A DNA stretch of 20,000 nt from Chromera velia (GCA_018398765.1 JAHBMJ010000740.1:1-20000), one strand, 5' to 3'; positions 1-10,096 are shown, counted from the stretch's first letter. Notes: a model not told the origin generated them from the sequence alone. Numbers and translations are program-made.

Positions 1-457
1 CGAGGAAGTCACACCCGAAGTGAGCCCCGGATATCATCGCCTCCCTGACGAATGCTAGTCCGGGCGAGTATGCCGGATTTGGGGTCCTCCCATCCAGTTT
101 AAACTGAAAGGACGGGTGCCAGAGCTTGTTCGCGTCAACGGACCTCACCACCATGCACGTAAACTCGTGCAGACGGGAGTTCTTATCCACGGCCTCGATC
201 TGCTTCATCTGGTTCTCGGGTATCGCCTGCAGGAGCAGGCTCTTTGTACCACCTCCTCCCTGGAAGTCGTACACGTCTATCACTTGTGCCACCAACCCCG
301 CCCTTGCCCTCTCCAACGCTGCCTGCATGTTCTCTCCATCCCTCATCTCCACCACAACTGCCTTTCTCCTTCCCTGCGCGGAACCCGCCTGCCCACGCAT
401 CTGGAGGGCTGCCTCCCTGTCTACCGGAATGGCCGGCAGTGCTCCTAACTCGTCGTC
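1..457 (-). CDS. Unidentified protein, 3' part cut by window edge
   Basis: A minus-strand frame is open from just after an in-frame TGA at 460-458 to the left edge, 152 codons. The first ATG is at 400-398, giving at least 133 residues. The composition is that of a real protein: a charged helical stretch (VVVEMRDGENMQAALERARA), then VIDVYDFQGGGGTKSLLLQA, then a mixed part with HEFTCMVVRSVD, LWHPSFQFKLDGRT and FVREAMISGAHFGCDFL. I do not recognise a family. There is no signal peptide or membrane segment in the visible part. It may be the last exon of a longer gene, or a fragment of a transposable-element protein. No clear polypyrimidine tract with TGCAG, the acceptor style of this window, is seen at its 5' side, so the true start is unsettled. 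Other reading frames across 116-650 are shadows. Confidence 0.45.
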
Positions 458-1994
458 TCACTGTCCACTCATTGCGCAAAGCTACAGATCCTACTTTCAA
501 GTGGACTTCCAGGAGAGTGTCTACCTTTCTGCTTACAGTTCTGCTTACGAAACAAACCACACCTTGCCCCTGAAGGTAAGACAATTGCCTATAGGTGTAT
601 CGTGAAAATCTCGAGTTCTTGGCCAAACGCCGCCTCGAGAACAGGTACAATTAGTGTTACCTTAGAAATCGTGTTACTTCAGACAGCTGTAACATATGTC
701 CTAACCGTCTCCGCACTATGCTAGTAGGCGGCAGCACTGTGTTCAGTGGAAGAGCAGTCCTTCTACTCGAAATCTCACATGCCTGTATCTCAGTACGCAT
801 GTATAGATAGACGGATGCATGCCAATTCGATGCTAAATACACGTACGGCGCGAAAAATCAATAAATCTCGGCATGGCTCAAACACCACCCCGTGAACGAT
901 CGGTCGTACGTACAATTTAAAATCGTCCTGGCACAAGCCGCAGTACCAATGCACACACTCTCAATCCTGACATGCCAGACGAGCAACCGCAATTCCAACA
1001 TACAACATCACTACAAATGAAGTGAATTATTTATATTTTTCAAATCCTGAATTGTTAGCAGTGCATGGTGACACTTTAACCTAGACTTCAACATAACGGG
1101 AAGGTACGGGAAGGTCTAACGCTAAACTGATCAATCAATTAATCAATCAATCAATCAGGCTACTATTAGTTTTGGAAGATAGCTTTCCCGTGTACGTTAT
1201 TCTTTATTATAGTGCTATCACTGCTATGTTTTGCTATGATAATGCTACTGAGCATTTATCTTCTAATAATTGAAGCTTCTTTACGTTATTTCAAAAGTCA
1301 TTTCATTTTTTCTTTTCATTTCTTTTTTAATGCAAACTCTTTTTCTTTTTTTCTTAATTAATTCTGGGAGTAAATAGAAGAAGGAGAGCATACTAGCTTC
1401 TAAACTGAACCGAATGTAACCGAATACATTTAATATTATTATGATTTTTTAAAAAAATAATTGATTCTTCTTCTTCTTTTTGAATACACAGACCGATCGA
1501 GTGTAACCAACTAGGTAAAAAACGAAAAAAGGTAACCGAGTGTCACAGCCTCCTGTGATACAAAGGCCAGTACGTATGCAGGTTCTGATTCAAAGACCTA
1601 TGATACATTGCGCCATGCACGGACCCGTGCATGCATGGCCCGCGCCCTCCCGCGCGTGCACATGGTCGCGGATGGCGGCCGGGTATGCGCGGCGATCGAT
1701 GCATGATCGAACTTGAAAGTACATGCAGTGAAAGCTATATGAATATATATTCATAGCTGCATGATCGACAACATGTAATTTTTTCCAGCTTCAGAACACC
1801 CAGAGCAGTATACACCTGGAGAAAGTTCGGTAGCATACCATCATGCGTGAACGCGTCCAATGAAGACACCGCTTTTGAGAGCCGGCCTTCCATTCCTTAT
1901 TCTTCTGCTCTCCTCATCAGAGTTGCCCTTATCTTTTGGCTCACAGTTCCGACCTTCTAGGTTTTTTACCCGATTCTCGCGAAGACACACCAAA
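458..1994. other. Intergenic region with palindromes, no gene seen
   Basis: No convincing coding frame in 1.5 kb. About 1020-1500 is AT-rich with homopolymer runs and a short TCAA repeat (1129-1157). About 1600-1770 is GC-richer and full of palindromes built on TGCATG. It lies 230-400 bp before the lipase start and is the most likely place for its promoter, although no TATA box or initiator can be named with confidence. Confidence 0.6.
1614..1633. promoter_or_regulatory. TGCATG palindrome upstream of the lipase gene
   Basis: Two perfect 9-bp arms, CATGCACGG and CCGTGCATG, are separated by only AC. The right arm runs into TGCATGCA at 1628-1635. Further on, TGCATGATCGA occurs twice as a direct repeat (1700-1710, 1758-1768) flanking a perfect 16-bp palindrome at 1739-1754. 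TGCATGC is a known binding core of some apicomplexan AP2 factors; a role here is inference. Confidence 0.35.
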
Positions 1995-3039
1995 ATGGGT
2001 TGTGCAGAGTCTACAGGTGACTGAGTGGCATGAAAAGTGCGTCTGAGATGCCTCTGTACTGCATACTGTGCTCATCTTGTTGTCCCCTTCTCTGCAGTGG
2101 TCCCAACGTACGATGCCGGAGACCCCGAGGAATGTACCTTCACAAACAAAAAGGTCAGTCATTTTTTTGTTTTGGTGCGTGAAGAAATACAGAGTCAGTG
2201 GTCTTTCTCTTGCTTGCATCATGCATTGAGTGCATATGCTGATAGACCAATGCTCTGCGCGTCTGCATCTCTTCCAGTTTTGGCTCTTACCGAAATAATC
2301 CTTTTTCCTTCGATTGTCTTTCTGCAGGACTTGAAGATCACGTACTGGGCCTGGAAGGCGTCCGAAAAACCAAAGGCGTACCTCATCGGCTTGCACGGTA
2401 TCTGCTCGCACGCTCGACAAGAGTGGATGTCCTTTCCCGGGCAGAAGTATGAGGGGGGCTGGGCACAGAAGTAAGCGGCTTCTGCGTATGTTTCTTTTTG
2501 CCCCGCCCCATTCTTTGCCTGCCTGCACGTGTCTCGTCCAACCCAGTGGTCGAATATCGTTATAGTGTTTTTCTTTCCTCGTCTTTTCTGTCATCCTGTC
2601 CAGGCATTTCTTCACACGCCGCCGTCACTTCTTACCATCCGGTTAATTTGTATGCTTTTCTGACCGTTTTTCTGTGTGCTTGACGATCCTGTGCGTCCTC
2701 GCCTGTCTGGAGAACGACCGGTCTGCCCATCCGTCCGTGTTTCCGTCCGTCATTTTGTCGATGTGCCTCTTTGTCTTCTGACTGCATGAACCTCTCTTTT
2801 CCCGCTCTTTTGCTTGTTGCATTGTTTGAGTCTTTGTTTTACTCTTTGTCTGTGCGTCTCGGGCGGAAGCTGCATACTCTCTCTGTGTTTTGTGCGCTCG
2901 TCTGTCTGCTATCTGTCAGTCCGTGCGTTTGCGTTCATTCATCTGCCTGTCTCACTTTCTCTTATCGTCCTCCTCCGTGACTGCATTTTTGCTCCGCAGA
3001 ATTCCCCAGGAGAACATCAGGTGGGTTTGCTGCTTGCGT

Positions 3040-3075
<36 letters not shown>

Positions 3076-4535
3076 TATGTGTGTGTGCGTCTTTGTTTGC
3101 GTGTACGCGACTCCCTCCTGTTCGGATGAATACAGTTTGCTTGAGTGATTCGCTCGGAGTCTACTGGTCTGCCCTGCCCTGTTCTCTTCTCTCCCCTGCA
3201 CGAGGCAAATTCAAATTCCTGCCTCTCTCTTACGTGTCCTTCGGTCGCACATCATTTTCGGTCTCGTTATCTTCCTCGTCACCCTTCTGTGTTTTTCGGA
3301 ACATGGTTGGGGAGCGAAATAATGAATGCACGAAACCGTGCGCGCATACAAGTGCATGCATGCGCTTGCAGCTTTTTCGGCATCGATCACCAGTCGCACG
3401 GAGTCTCGGAAGGGTGGAAGGGATACCGGTTAGATTCTTTTTGCATAGATTGACTGGGGGGGGGTGGCGGTGGCTTGGGTGTCCAGCTGTCTGCCTGCTT
3501 CATGCATTGAGTGAGTGAGCGAGTGAGTGGGTGAGTGAGCAAATGGGTGAAAACAAGACAGACCTGTTTGCATGCTGATCAGTGTGGCTTCATTGGCACA
3601 GAGGTGACTCAGACGTTCCGTCCACTGAAGTGCTCTTATACTTCCCTGAATTTTGTTTTCTAACTTTTTTTTTTTCAAGCATGGCGTTCTTTGTTCATTA
3701 GATTCTGCAGAGATTTCAGACAAGTGCATGTGCATGCATATGCGCACGTCTGTACATCCGACCGAACGAAAATGTAGTTGCTTGTCGATGCTTTCATGCA
3801 GGTGTGCATTTGAGAGTTTCGATGATCTGGTGGACGACGCCCAGCAACTCCTCTCGATCGTCGCAGAGAAACGAAAAAAGTGAGTGAAGTGAGTAAGTGA
3901 GTCAGTGCGTACCTAAGGAGCGAGGAAATTCAAAGCTTGAACGAATTTAGAGCTCAGCAGTCTTCTTGTCGCATCATGTGCATCAGCTCTTTCACAAAAG
4001 CTGGTTGTCCGCAAGTTCGGAGAGATGTCGATATCAGTTCTGAGGGTAGGCCAGACAGAATTCGAATTGGCTGGACAAGGTTGAGAAAGAAAAAGGAAAA
4101 CTGTTTTCAGGTTTTGCACCTGGGCGGTTTTCATTGGTTGTATGGGGAGGGAAGTGAAAGGGGCCGACGCATTGGGGGGGCGTCATCTCTTTCCTGCAGG
4201 ACTCGGTTTGTCATGACTTCCTTGCTCCTGGCTTTTCTGAATTCATTGTTTGTGTGCAGTGAGAATCCGTCAGCCCCGATCTTTGTGATGGGCCTCTCTA
4301 TGGGCGGATGCGTGGCAGCGTTGTTGGCTGAGAGGGACCTGCCCGACCTCTCTGGCACCATCTTGGTCCGTGTGGGTTTTTGGTGGAAGTGCGTCGATTT
4401 TCTTTTCCAGAGTTGACTCACCACACATCTGCTCATCCTCTGTTTTTTCAGACACACCAATCCCGCCGTTAGAACTTCTGAACAAAACTTGAGTTCTCTG
4501 TCTCTGTCTCTCTCTCTCTTTCTCGCTCTTTCTCG

Positions 4536-4581
<46 letters not shown>

Positions 4582-4618
4582 GTCTGAATGTGTGTGTGTC
4601 TGTGTGTCTGTGTGTGTG

Positions 4619-4653
<35 letters not shown>

Positions 4654-6443
4654 ATGTGTGTGTGCGTGTGTGACTACTTCCTTCTGTTCTCTCTTTGTGG
4701 TGCAGCTTGCACCGATGCTCGCACTCGAGGAGGTGAAGAAGAAGCCTGTGAACAAGATCCTCTTGCCGATCAGGTCGGAATGCACGGTTGGGATGAGAGA
4801 CAAAGGCAGAAACCGAGATGAAATACACACCCTTGTAAAGGAGAGATAGTCAGTGGAACCCTGTTGCCTCTTGCTGTTGCTGTTCATATGCTGGTGTCGC
4901 GGCACTCGTTCCTATTTTGTTTCACGAGTGCTGTCCGATATTGTCTCTTCCGTTGCAGTATTTTGGATCTTTTCGCCCTTTCTGCCCGCCTGGAAGGTGC
5001 GCCTGAGTTCAATGAAGATTGCATGGATCGTGTCCTCCTGCCCCCCCCTTCACGTGTCTATGCAGCTCCATGATCTCCGCCCTCACCCCCAATCTTGCCG
5101 TGGCGGCCGGGAAGGAACCCAACCTTCAGTTCCCTGATTTGGAGGCGGAAGTCGAAAAGGACCCTCTCTTCTACAACGGACTGTAAGTCACTCACTCACT
5201 CACTCACTCAGTCAGTCAGTCAATCAATCAGTCAGTCAGTCAGTCAGTCAGTCAGTCAGTCGGTTGGCTAGTCTCGCAGAAAGTAGCTGTCGAAGAAGCC
5301 AGCAGAGAGTCCGCTCTGTGTAAATCGATTTCAAAGCCTATCATTGATCAGAAGCAAGCGAAAAACAGCATTGTGCATGGGGATCGAATATGCCTGGTCC
5401 GGTGCCTTGTCTTGTGCCTTCCGCTTTCTAGCCTTGCATGAAATCCCATGCGCAGTCTGAATGGGAATATTGCGCATTGACCAGGTGCGTTTTGCGTTCT
5501 GCGAATATCTCTTCTGTGCACTCGGATCGCTTCTAAAATAGCGCCCTGCAAATTCTTTGAGCGCTTTTCACAAGGGCCAAGAGAGAGCCAAACCTGTTCG
5601 AGGAGCTCGGTATCCTTCCTGCTGCGTCGATGGAATCCTCCCTACAGTTGTGATTTGACCACGCTGAGCATGCATCTCTGGGCCTCTCTCACTGCTGTTA
5701 AATATTCGTGTATGTGCAGCGTTCGTGCACGAGTAGCAAGGGAGTGCCTGAGGGTTGTCGACGTGTAGGTCATTTGGATTCTTCTTTTCAGTCTGTTCTG
5801 TCTCTTTTGAGCACTTCAATCGCGTCTTTCGATCTCTCCGCACCTTTTTCACACACGTTTCCCTTCCCTTCCAAATTTCCTGTCAGCCTGAATTCAGACC
5901 CACCCTCCTGTTCCACACGAAGCGTCTGCCTGACTGAAGACCCACCGTACTATTCCACACAAAGATCACACTTAGCAACAAACACATCGCCACGGGAGGA
6001 GGTCCAAGCATCCCATCTGAATTCTTTTGCCTTCCACCCCAGCAGGCAACCCATGCACTCGCTGGTTGTCTGCCCATCATGCGATGGTCACCTTTATCTC
6101 GATCATTGCGTGTTTGAATTTCTTCTCTCTTTTTTTTCTAGTATTGAATTCAACGATGCATCTATCTGCTCTCTCTCGCTCTCTCAGGGTCCAGCAAGCA
6201 GCGCCGAAACTGACGAAGCCGCTGATCATTTTTCACGCCAAGAGCGACACTCAGTGTGAGCCTGACGGGTCCAGATTCCTGATGACCAATGCTCTCAACT
6301 GCCCCGACAAGACTCTCAATGAGCTTGAATACGGGTTCCACATGCTTGCGGGAGAGCCGGACAACGAGAAGGTCAGTCGGTCGGTCGGTCAGTTGCCCTT
6401 TTTCTCTATCTATTTGCTTATGTCTCTCTGTGCGTGACATTGT

Positions 6444-6491
<48 letters not shown>

Positions 6492-6647
6492 ACTTTCACC
6501 CATTGATCTTTGGGGGGGAAAATAGGGTCAAGGTGGGAAGCTTGACTTTTCAGGTGCGGCCTTTGAGCGTCACTTCTGAACTGAAGTGTATTCCTGAAAA
6601 TGCAGACTCTCGGTGAGATCGTCTCGTGGATAGAGAGTCATCTGTAG
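1995..6647 (+). CDS. Monoacylglycerol lipase-like alpha/beta hydrolase (12 exons)
   Basis: Coding exons: 1995-2016, 2098-2153, 2328-2470, 3000-3020, 3372-3428, 3802-3879, 4260-4365, 4706-4773, 5066-5182, 5720-5764, 6188-6371 and 6606-6647 (TAG). They total 939 nt, all phases join, and the product is 312 residues, normal for monoacylglycerol lipases. Landmarks in family order: oxyanion HG at 49-50 in YLIGLHGICSH; GIDHQSHGVSEG at 84-95; nucleophile elbow GLSMGG with Ser139; LAPML in exon 8; HAKSD with Asp258; and FHMLAGEP with His289. The family splits glycerol or lysophospholipid acyl esters. The IDHQ.HG style resembles apicomplexan members. The protein starts MGCAES, where Gly2 and Cys3 fit myristoylation plus palmitoylation, so membrane attachment is likely. 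This start lies in a 22-nt first exon and depends on the first splice, but the phase fits exactly. The exon 5 donor (GTTAG) is weak. Substrate is not decidable from sequence. Confidence 0.9.
3040..3090. repeat. CT/TG microsatellite in lipase intron 4
   Basis: A run of TC dinucleotides followed by TG dinucleotides begins about 20 nt after the donor of the intron at 3021-3371. Frames read through it on either strand (for example 2814-3518 plus) are low-complexity artefacts. Confidence 0.95.
4495..4673. repeat. Long CT-then-TG tract in lipase intron 7
   Basis: About 180 bp of TC repeats with scattered TTTCTCGC units, then TG repeats broken once by another TC block, ending about 30 nt before the acceptor at 4705. 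It takes up half of the 340-nt intron and makes a very large pyrimidine tract upstream of the 3' splice site. Minus-strand frames across it encode only RE and TH repeats. Confidence 0.95.
5183..5262. repeat. TCAC/CAGT tetranucleotide array starting at a splice donor
   Basis: The donor GTAAGT of intron 9 (5183) passes straight into about five TCAC units, then about fifteen CAGT-type units with two CAAT variants. The units resemble the donor consensus GTCAGT used elsewhere in this gene. Confidence 0.9.
6440..6491. repeat. TG/AG microsatellite in lipase intron 11
   Basis: TG dinucleotides change to AG dinucleotides halfway through the run. It lies inside the 234-nt intron 6372-6605. Confidence 0.95.
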
Positions 6648-7591
6648 ATGCCATTCAACGTGCCAGTGGGAGGGAAGACTGGAGTTCACAAAAAACTGGC
6701 TGCGCGGTTTTGTGGGCTCGAGATCGTGATTCGCGTCACATTCGAGGGCCCCTTGCAAGAAAGTATACTTCGCTCACTCGCCAATCGTCTCCGCAATACG
6801 TGAAGTGGGTAGGAAACGAGCTGTGCTGTAAGCTGGCCGGACAGAGCGTTACAAGAAACCAGATGATTAAGAAAGAAACGGTTCATGTGGAGTGGAGCTG
6901 CATGGGATTCTGTAGCTGGGCACTCAATCTGAGGATTTGAGTGGGGACGGTCACAGAAAATAGTACAGCGATTGTCACGGACCGAGGCAGCATGAGAGCC
7001 AAGACAGTCCGTGCAACAATCATGTTGTGTAAAGCTTGGTTGATTGATCCACAAAGATTAATGAAGACCAGAATAGCTATGGATTGAATTAAACCTAAAC
7101 TGCTGCCATAATACGAGTTGCATATATTTAAAATTACCACTCATTAATTTGTCTAGTAATTTGCTTTCAATATATAAAATATATATATCAGATCAACCAT
7201 CAATTACCGTAATCTAAAAATTGCTTCAAAAAATGATGTCTTGAGTGATGTTTTACTCTACTAGTCAGGGATACACTCTAAAGTTCTAAAAAAAGAAAGA
7301 AACTAGGAAAGACAATCTTAAAAAGAAAGTTTGTTTGGGTTTTACATATATCAAGCTTTGTTACGATGATCAACGCAGTTAATGGATGGTACATATATAA
7401 TATGTGTTTTATTAAAGCATGCTGTAGGTGTTTTTTGATATGTTTAAAGTACTTTAAACGATGTGTTTATGCTAGACAGTCAACAAAAAACCGGTTTGGC
7501 CAATGGTTTGATAAACTTTGATGACTAATTAGATCGGACTTTTGATGTAGATACCATTTCTACTTATAAATTTAACAATTAAAATTTTAAA

Positions 7592-7703
7592 GAAAGAAAA
7601 AAAGAAAGAAAGAAAGAAAGAAAGAATTTAAAGAAAGAAAGAAAGATTTTAAAGAAAGAAAGAAAGAATTTAAAGAAAGAAAGAAAGAAAAAAAGAAAGA
7701 AAG
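7592..7703. repeat. GAAA satellite with GAATTTAAA interruptions (left part)
   Basis: AAAG units are punctuated by the variant AGAATTTAAAG at fairly regular distance. The same unit and variant resume at 8256, on the far side of the inverted-repeat element. Confidence 0.9.
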
Positions 7704-7706
7704 TAT

Positions 7707-7800
7707 ACTGTGCTGTTAGGAGTAACCAAGTTAGTTTGGTTACCAAGGCGGCCTAACGTACACTGTGCTGTTAGGAGTAACCAAGTTAGTTTGGTTACCA
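7707..7800. repeat. 39-bp exact direct repeat with 55-bp period
   Basis: The copies at 7707-7745 and 7762-7800 are identical and begin ACTGTGCTGTTAGG. The second copy is the left terminal part of the element at 7761-8253, so the first looks like a duplicated or abortive end lying just outside it. Confidence 0.85.
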
Positions 7801-8253
7801 TTTTCGTAGTTACGGTAATTATGCAGAGTCACATTGATTACCGTTGTTTTGGTAGCCAAAATAGTAGTAATTGTCCTTTTAAACTGGATAAACTAGTGGG
7901 TAAATCGAGTACCAAAGATAGATGTATTGCAAATATCTCTTATATCCACAAATACATCTAAGTGAAAGTCAATTTTTTGATATTATAGAAACAACTTAGT
8001 CAAAACAAGTTTAAAAATAATATTTTTTACGCTGTATACAGTTTTTAAAGATGTGTTTCTCCTATATTAGATCCTGATTCAAGCTAGGATCCAACATATT
8101 TACGGCCAGATACGGGCAGATTACCATGGTAGCAGTAGTCCCCTCAGTTTTCCCCAGTTATCAAATTTCGGTTACCATCAATTTCGGTTACCAAATTGAT
8201 GGTAACCAAAAGCCTTCTGAGAAGGGCCGGTAGTTACTCCTAACAGCACGGTG
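7761..8253. mobile_element. MITE-like element with 21-bp inverted ends and TA flanks
   Basis: The left end CACTGTGCTGTTAGG (to 7781) matches the reverse complement of the right end (8233-8253) at 20 of 21 positions. TA lies directly outside both ends (7759-7760, 8254-8255), as expected for a Tc1/mariner-type target duplication. The 493-bp interior has no transposase frame, so it would be non-autonomous. Several GGTTACC motifs occur inside, including a perfect 15-bp hairpin. Superfamily assignment rests only on TA flanks and end type and is tentative. Confidence 0.75.
8170..8207. repeat. 15-bp perfect hairpin inside the TA-flanked element
   Basis: The arm GGTTACCATCAATTT (8170-8184) pairs with AAATTGATGGTAACC (8193-8207) across an 8-nt loop that itself contains GGTTACC. 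It is a subterminal structure near the right end of the element. Confidence 0.85.
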
Positions 8254-8255
8254 TA

Positions 8256-8306
8256 AAAGAAAGAAAGAAAGAATTTAAAGACAGAAAGAAAGAAAGAAAG
8301 AATTGA

Positions 8307-8337
<31 letters not shown>

Positions 8338-8338
8338 C
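8256..8338. repeat. GAAA satellite (right part)
   Basis: It continues the AAAG array seen at 7592-7703, with the same GAATTTAAAG variant. The element at 7761-8253 therefore appears to have inserted into one pre-existing array. Confidence 0.9.
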
Positions 8339-8894
8339 TGGCCTGAGTTTTCGTTGTTTAAAGCTTTACAGTGTATGCCCTTGGTTTTACTTTTAAACAT
8401 TGCCAGATTTATCCAAATGATCGATGGTAATCATTCAAAGATGAATGTTTCTGGTGTCACTCTTGATTCTTTGAACAAACGATTAGGCTAAACGCATCCA
8501 TGATCTTTTCTCACAAGGTCGCTTTTGATTCCTCCCTCCTCTTCTTAGTTTCTGAATCGTTCCAGTGTTTCCGTTACTGATTCTCATGAGGATGGGTCTT
8601 TGGGAAAGGATCGGCACCGCATCCCAGCCTTCTCAGCTCAATGGGTTCCAAGAGAGAAGTCTCTCTTTTGGGTATGCCCAAGCTACTCGGTAAAGAACGG
8701 GTTTGTTCGAGCTTGTCTGCTCTTGGGACTCACTTTTCAATCATGATGCAGGTGCTCTGACGTTTCTGGAGAAATTGTCGCGGTTTTTGTTGGGGGTTTT
8801 CCATCTCGTCTGACTGTGCATTCTCATCGGAATTGTCAACTCTTTTTCAAATGCCCTGTCCCCCCCTTTTCATTTTTTCTTGTCATTCTCTTAT

Positions 8895-9827
8895 TTACGG
8901 AGGAGAAGGAGTGGAAGGGGAAGAGGGGGTGGTGGAGGCAGTGTTCCAGAAAGATGTAGACTTGACCTGATCCTGAAGCGCGGTGAGTTCAGCGCGCTGC
9001 GTTTCAAGGTCTTTGGCAGTCTGCTCAGCGAGCGTCTTGTACTTGTTGTATTCGTCCTCGTATCGCTTCTTAAGGGCCTCAGTGTTCTGCTTCTGGAAAA
9101 TGAGTGCGGTAAGAATGTTCTGCTGGCGGGTCCACGCAATGTCATTCTCCCTCTGCTTCTCATAGAAGTGCTTGTATCGCACTTCGAGGTCTCTCATCTT
9201 CTGGAGCTTCTCTTTGAGCTTCTTCATCAGCTCAGCGTATTTTCCGAATTGAGCAGCGATTGCCTCGTGCAATTTGCCTTGGTCCATGTGCTCTTTTTTG
9301 GAAGCGTCAAGAGCCGCTCTCAACTCTGTGTTGGAGCCGTCGAACAGTTTATCCAACTCGGCGGGGTAGCTCTTCAGCTCGTCGGCGAGCTGGTGGTGAG
9401 CGATGGCCTGGAAGTTGAGGGCATTTAGTTTGCTGTTGAAGTCGGCATTCGCATCCACCACACCACCATATGTGACGGTTGTGGGGTAGGCGAGGGAATA
9501 GCCGGCAGTGGGGGCCGCAGTAACTGTCGCAACTGCGGGGGGGGCGATCACAACTCCTCCCGAGTTCTCCTTGGTTTCCTCTAGAAGGGAAATGGGACCA
9601 CTTTGGGGGGTACCGTTTGTCTTAATCTCCTGAAGGAAGCTCTCAATCTTGTTCAGCTCTTCATCTTCGCTCTTGAGAACGGCATCGGAAGGGACTTCGC
9701 CCAAACCAGACGAACCAATCTGGATGAGGGAAGGGTTCTCAGCTTCGAGCTGGTGGTCTGCGAAGCGTCGCAGCGATACTGCCGATCCAGTGGTCAAGAA
9801 AGCAAGGGCGAGGACCGGAGCGCGCAT
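8895..9827 (-). CDS. Secreted coiled-coil protein, intronless, unknown family
   Basis: A single 310-codon frame. Residues 1-18 (MRAPVLALAFLTTGSAVS) form a signal peptide with a small-residue cleavage region. Next come an acidic part with a Leu/Ile heptad feel (EDEELNKIESFLQEI), a Gly/Ala/Pro/Val/Thr-rich segment at about 95-125, and a long charged helix at about 125-290 typical of coiled coils (for example ELMKKLKEKLQKMRDLEV). It ends in a Ser/Thr/Pro tail. There is no membrane segment and no catalytic motif. The product should enter the secretory pathway and act as a structural or packing protein. Signal peptide plus acidic prosegment plus coiled coil is the layout of ciliate trichocyst matrix proteins; I cannot show homology. 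It is divergent from another secreted coiled-coil gene 846 bp away. The first Met of the frame precedes the signal core directly, which supports this start. Confidence 0.85.
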   Translation of the reverse strand: MRAPVLALAFLTTGSAVSLRRFADHQLEAENPSLIQIGSSGLGEVPSDAVLKSEDEELNKIESFLQEIKTNGTPQSGPISLLEETKENSGGVVIAPPAVATVTAAPTAGYSLAYPTTVTYGGVVDANADFNSKLNALNFQAIAHHQLADELKSYPAELDKLFDGSNTELRAALDASKKEHMDQGKLHEAIAAQFGKYAELMKKLKEKLQKMRDLEVRYKHFYEKQRENDIAWTRQQNILTALIFQKQNTEALKKRYEDEYNKYKTLAEQTAKDLETQRAELTALQDQVKSTSFWNTASTTPSSPSTPSPP

Positions 9828-10096
9828 TGAGACAATGTGAGTCGTGTGTAATGGGAGGCTCCGGGAAATTGCTGAGACTTGGTCTCTTTCGAGCTGGTCG
9901 TCAGTTTCTGTGTCGATCTATATATTTGTCCTTGAGTTACCCTCTGGCTGACAAGGTCCGTTGGTGTGAGGAGGGCTTTTGCTGTAAATGCTGCTCTGAC
10001 AAGTCTCGACAGGGCTGTGGCTGGGAAGTGATGACGGTTACGTGGCTTCGATACCAAGCGATACAAGCACTCTTTCTGAGCGATACAAGCAGACTG

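Larger units (their letters stand above)
6648..8894. other. AT-rich region between convergent genes
   Basis: The lipase gene ends at 6647 and the minus-strand coiled-coil gene ends at 8895, so both 3' untranslated regions should fall here. About 7050-8350 is clearly AT-richer than the genes. It holds a GAAA satellite and an inverted-repeat element, listed separately. No coding frame with protein-like composition was found. About 8340-8890 is unremarkable and may contain the downstream gene's 3' untranslated part. Confidence 0.6.

Noticed and set aside
126..605. Plus-strand frames at the left edge
   Set aside because: Cys/Ser/Pro-rich and antisense to the better protein-like minus-strand frame.
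2814..3518. Plus-strand frame of 234 codons
   Set aside because: Spans lipase introns 3-5, a microsatellite and several Cys/Leu/Ser-rich segments; the spliced model explains the locus.
4270..4905. Minus-strand frame of 211 codons with RE and HT runs
   Set aside because: Antisense of a lipase exon plus the CT/TG microsatellite.
6686..7140. Minus-strand frames of 85 and 122 codons downstream of the lipase
   Set aside because: No domain, no signal peptide, no splice partner; likely chance frames in the lipase 3' untranslated region.
7592..8338. CRISPR-like array
   Set aside because: Repeats are simple GAAA satellite units without unique spacers, and the host is a eukaryote.
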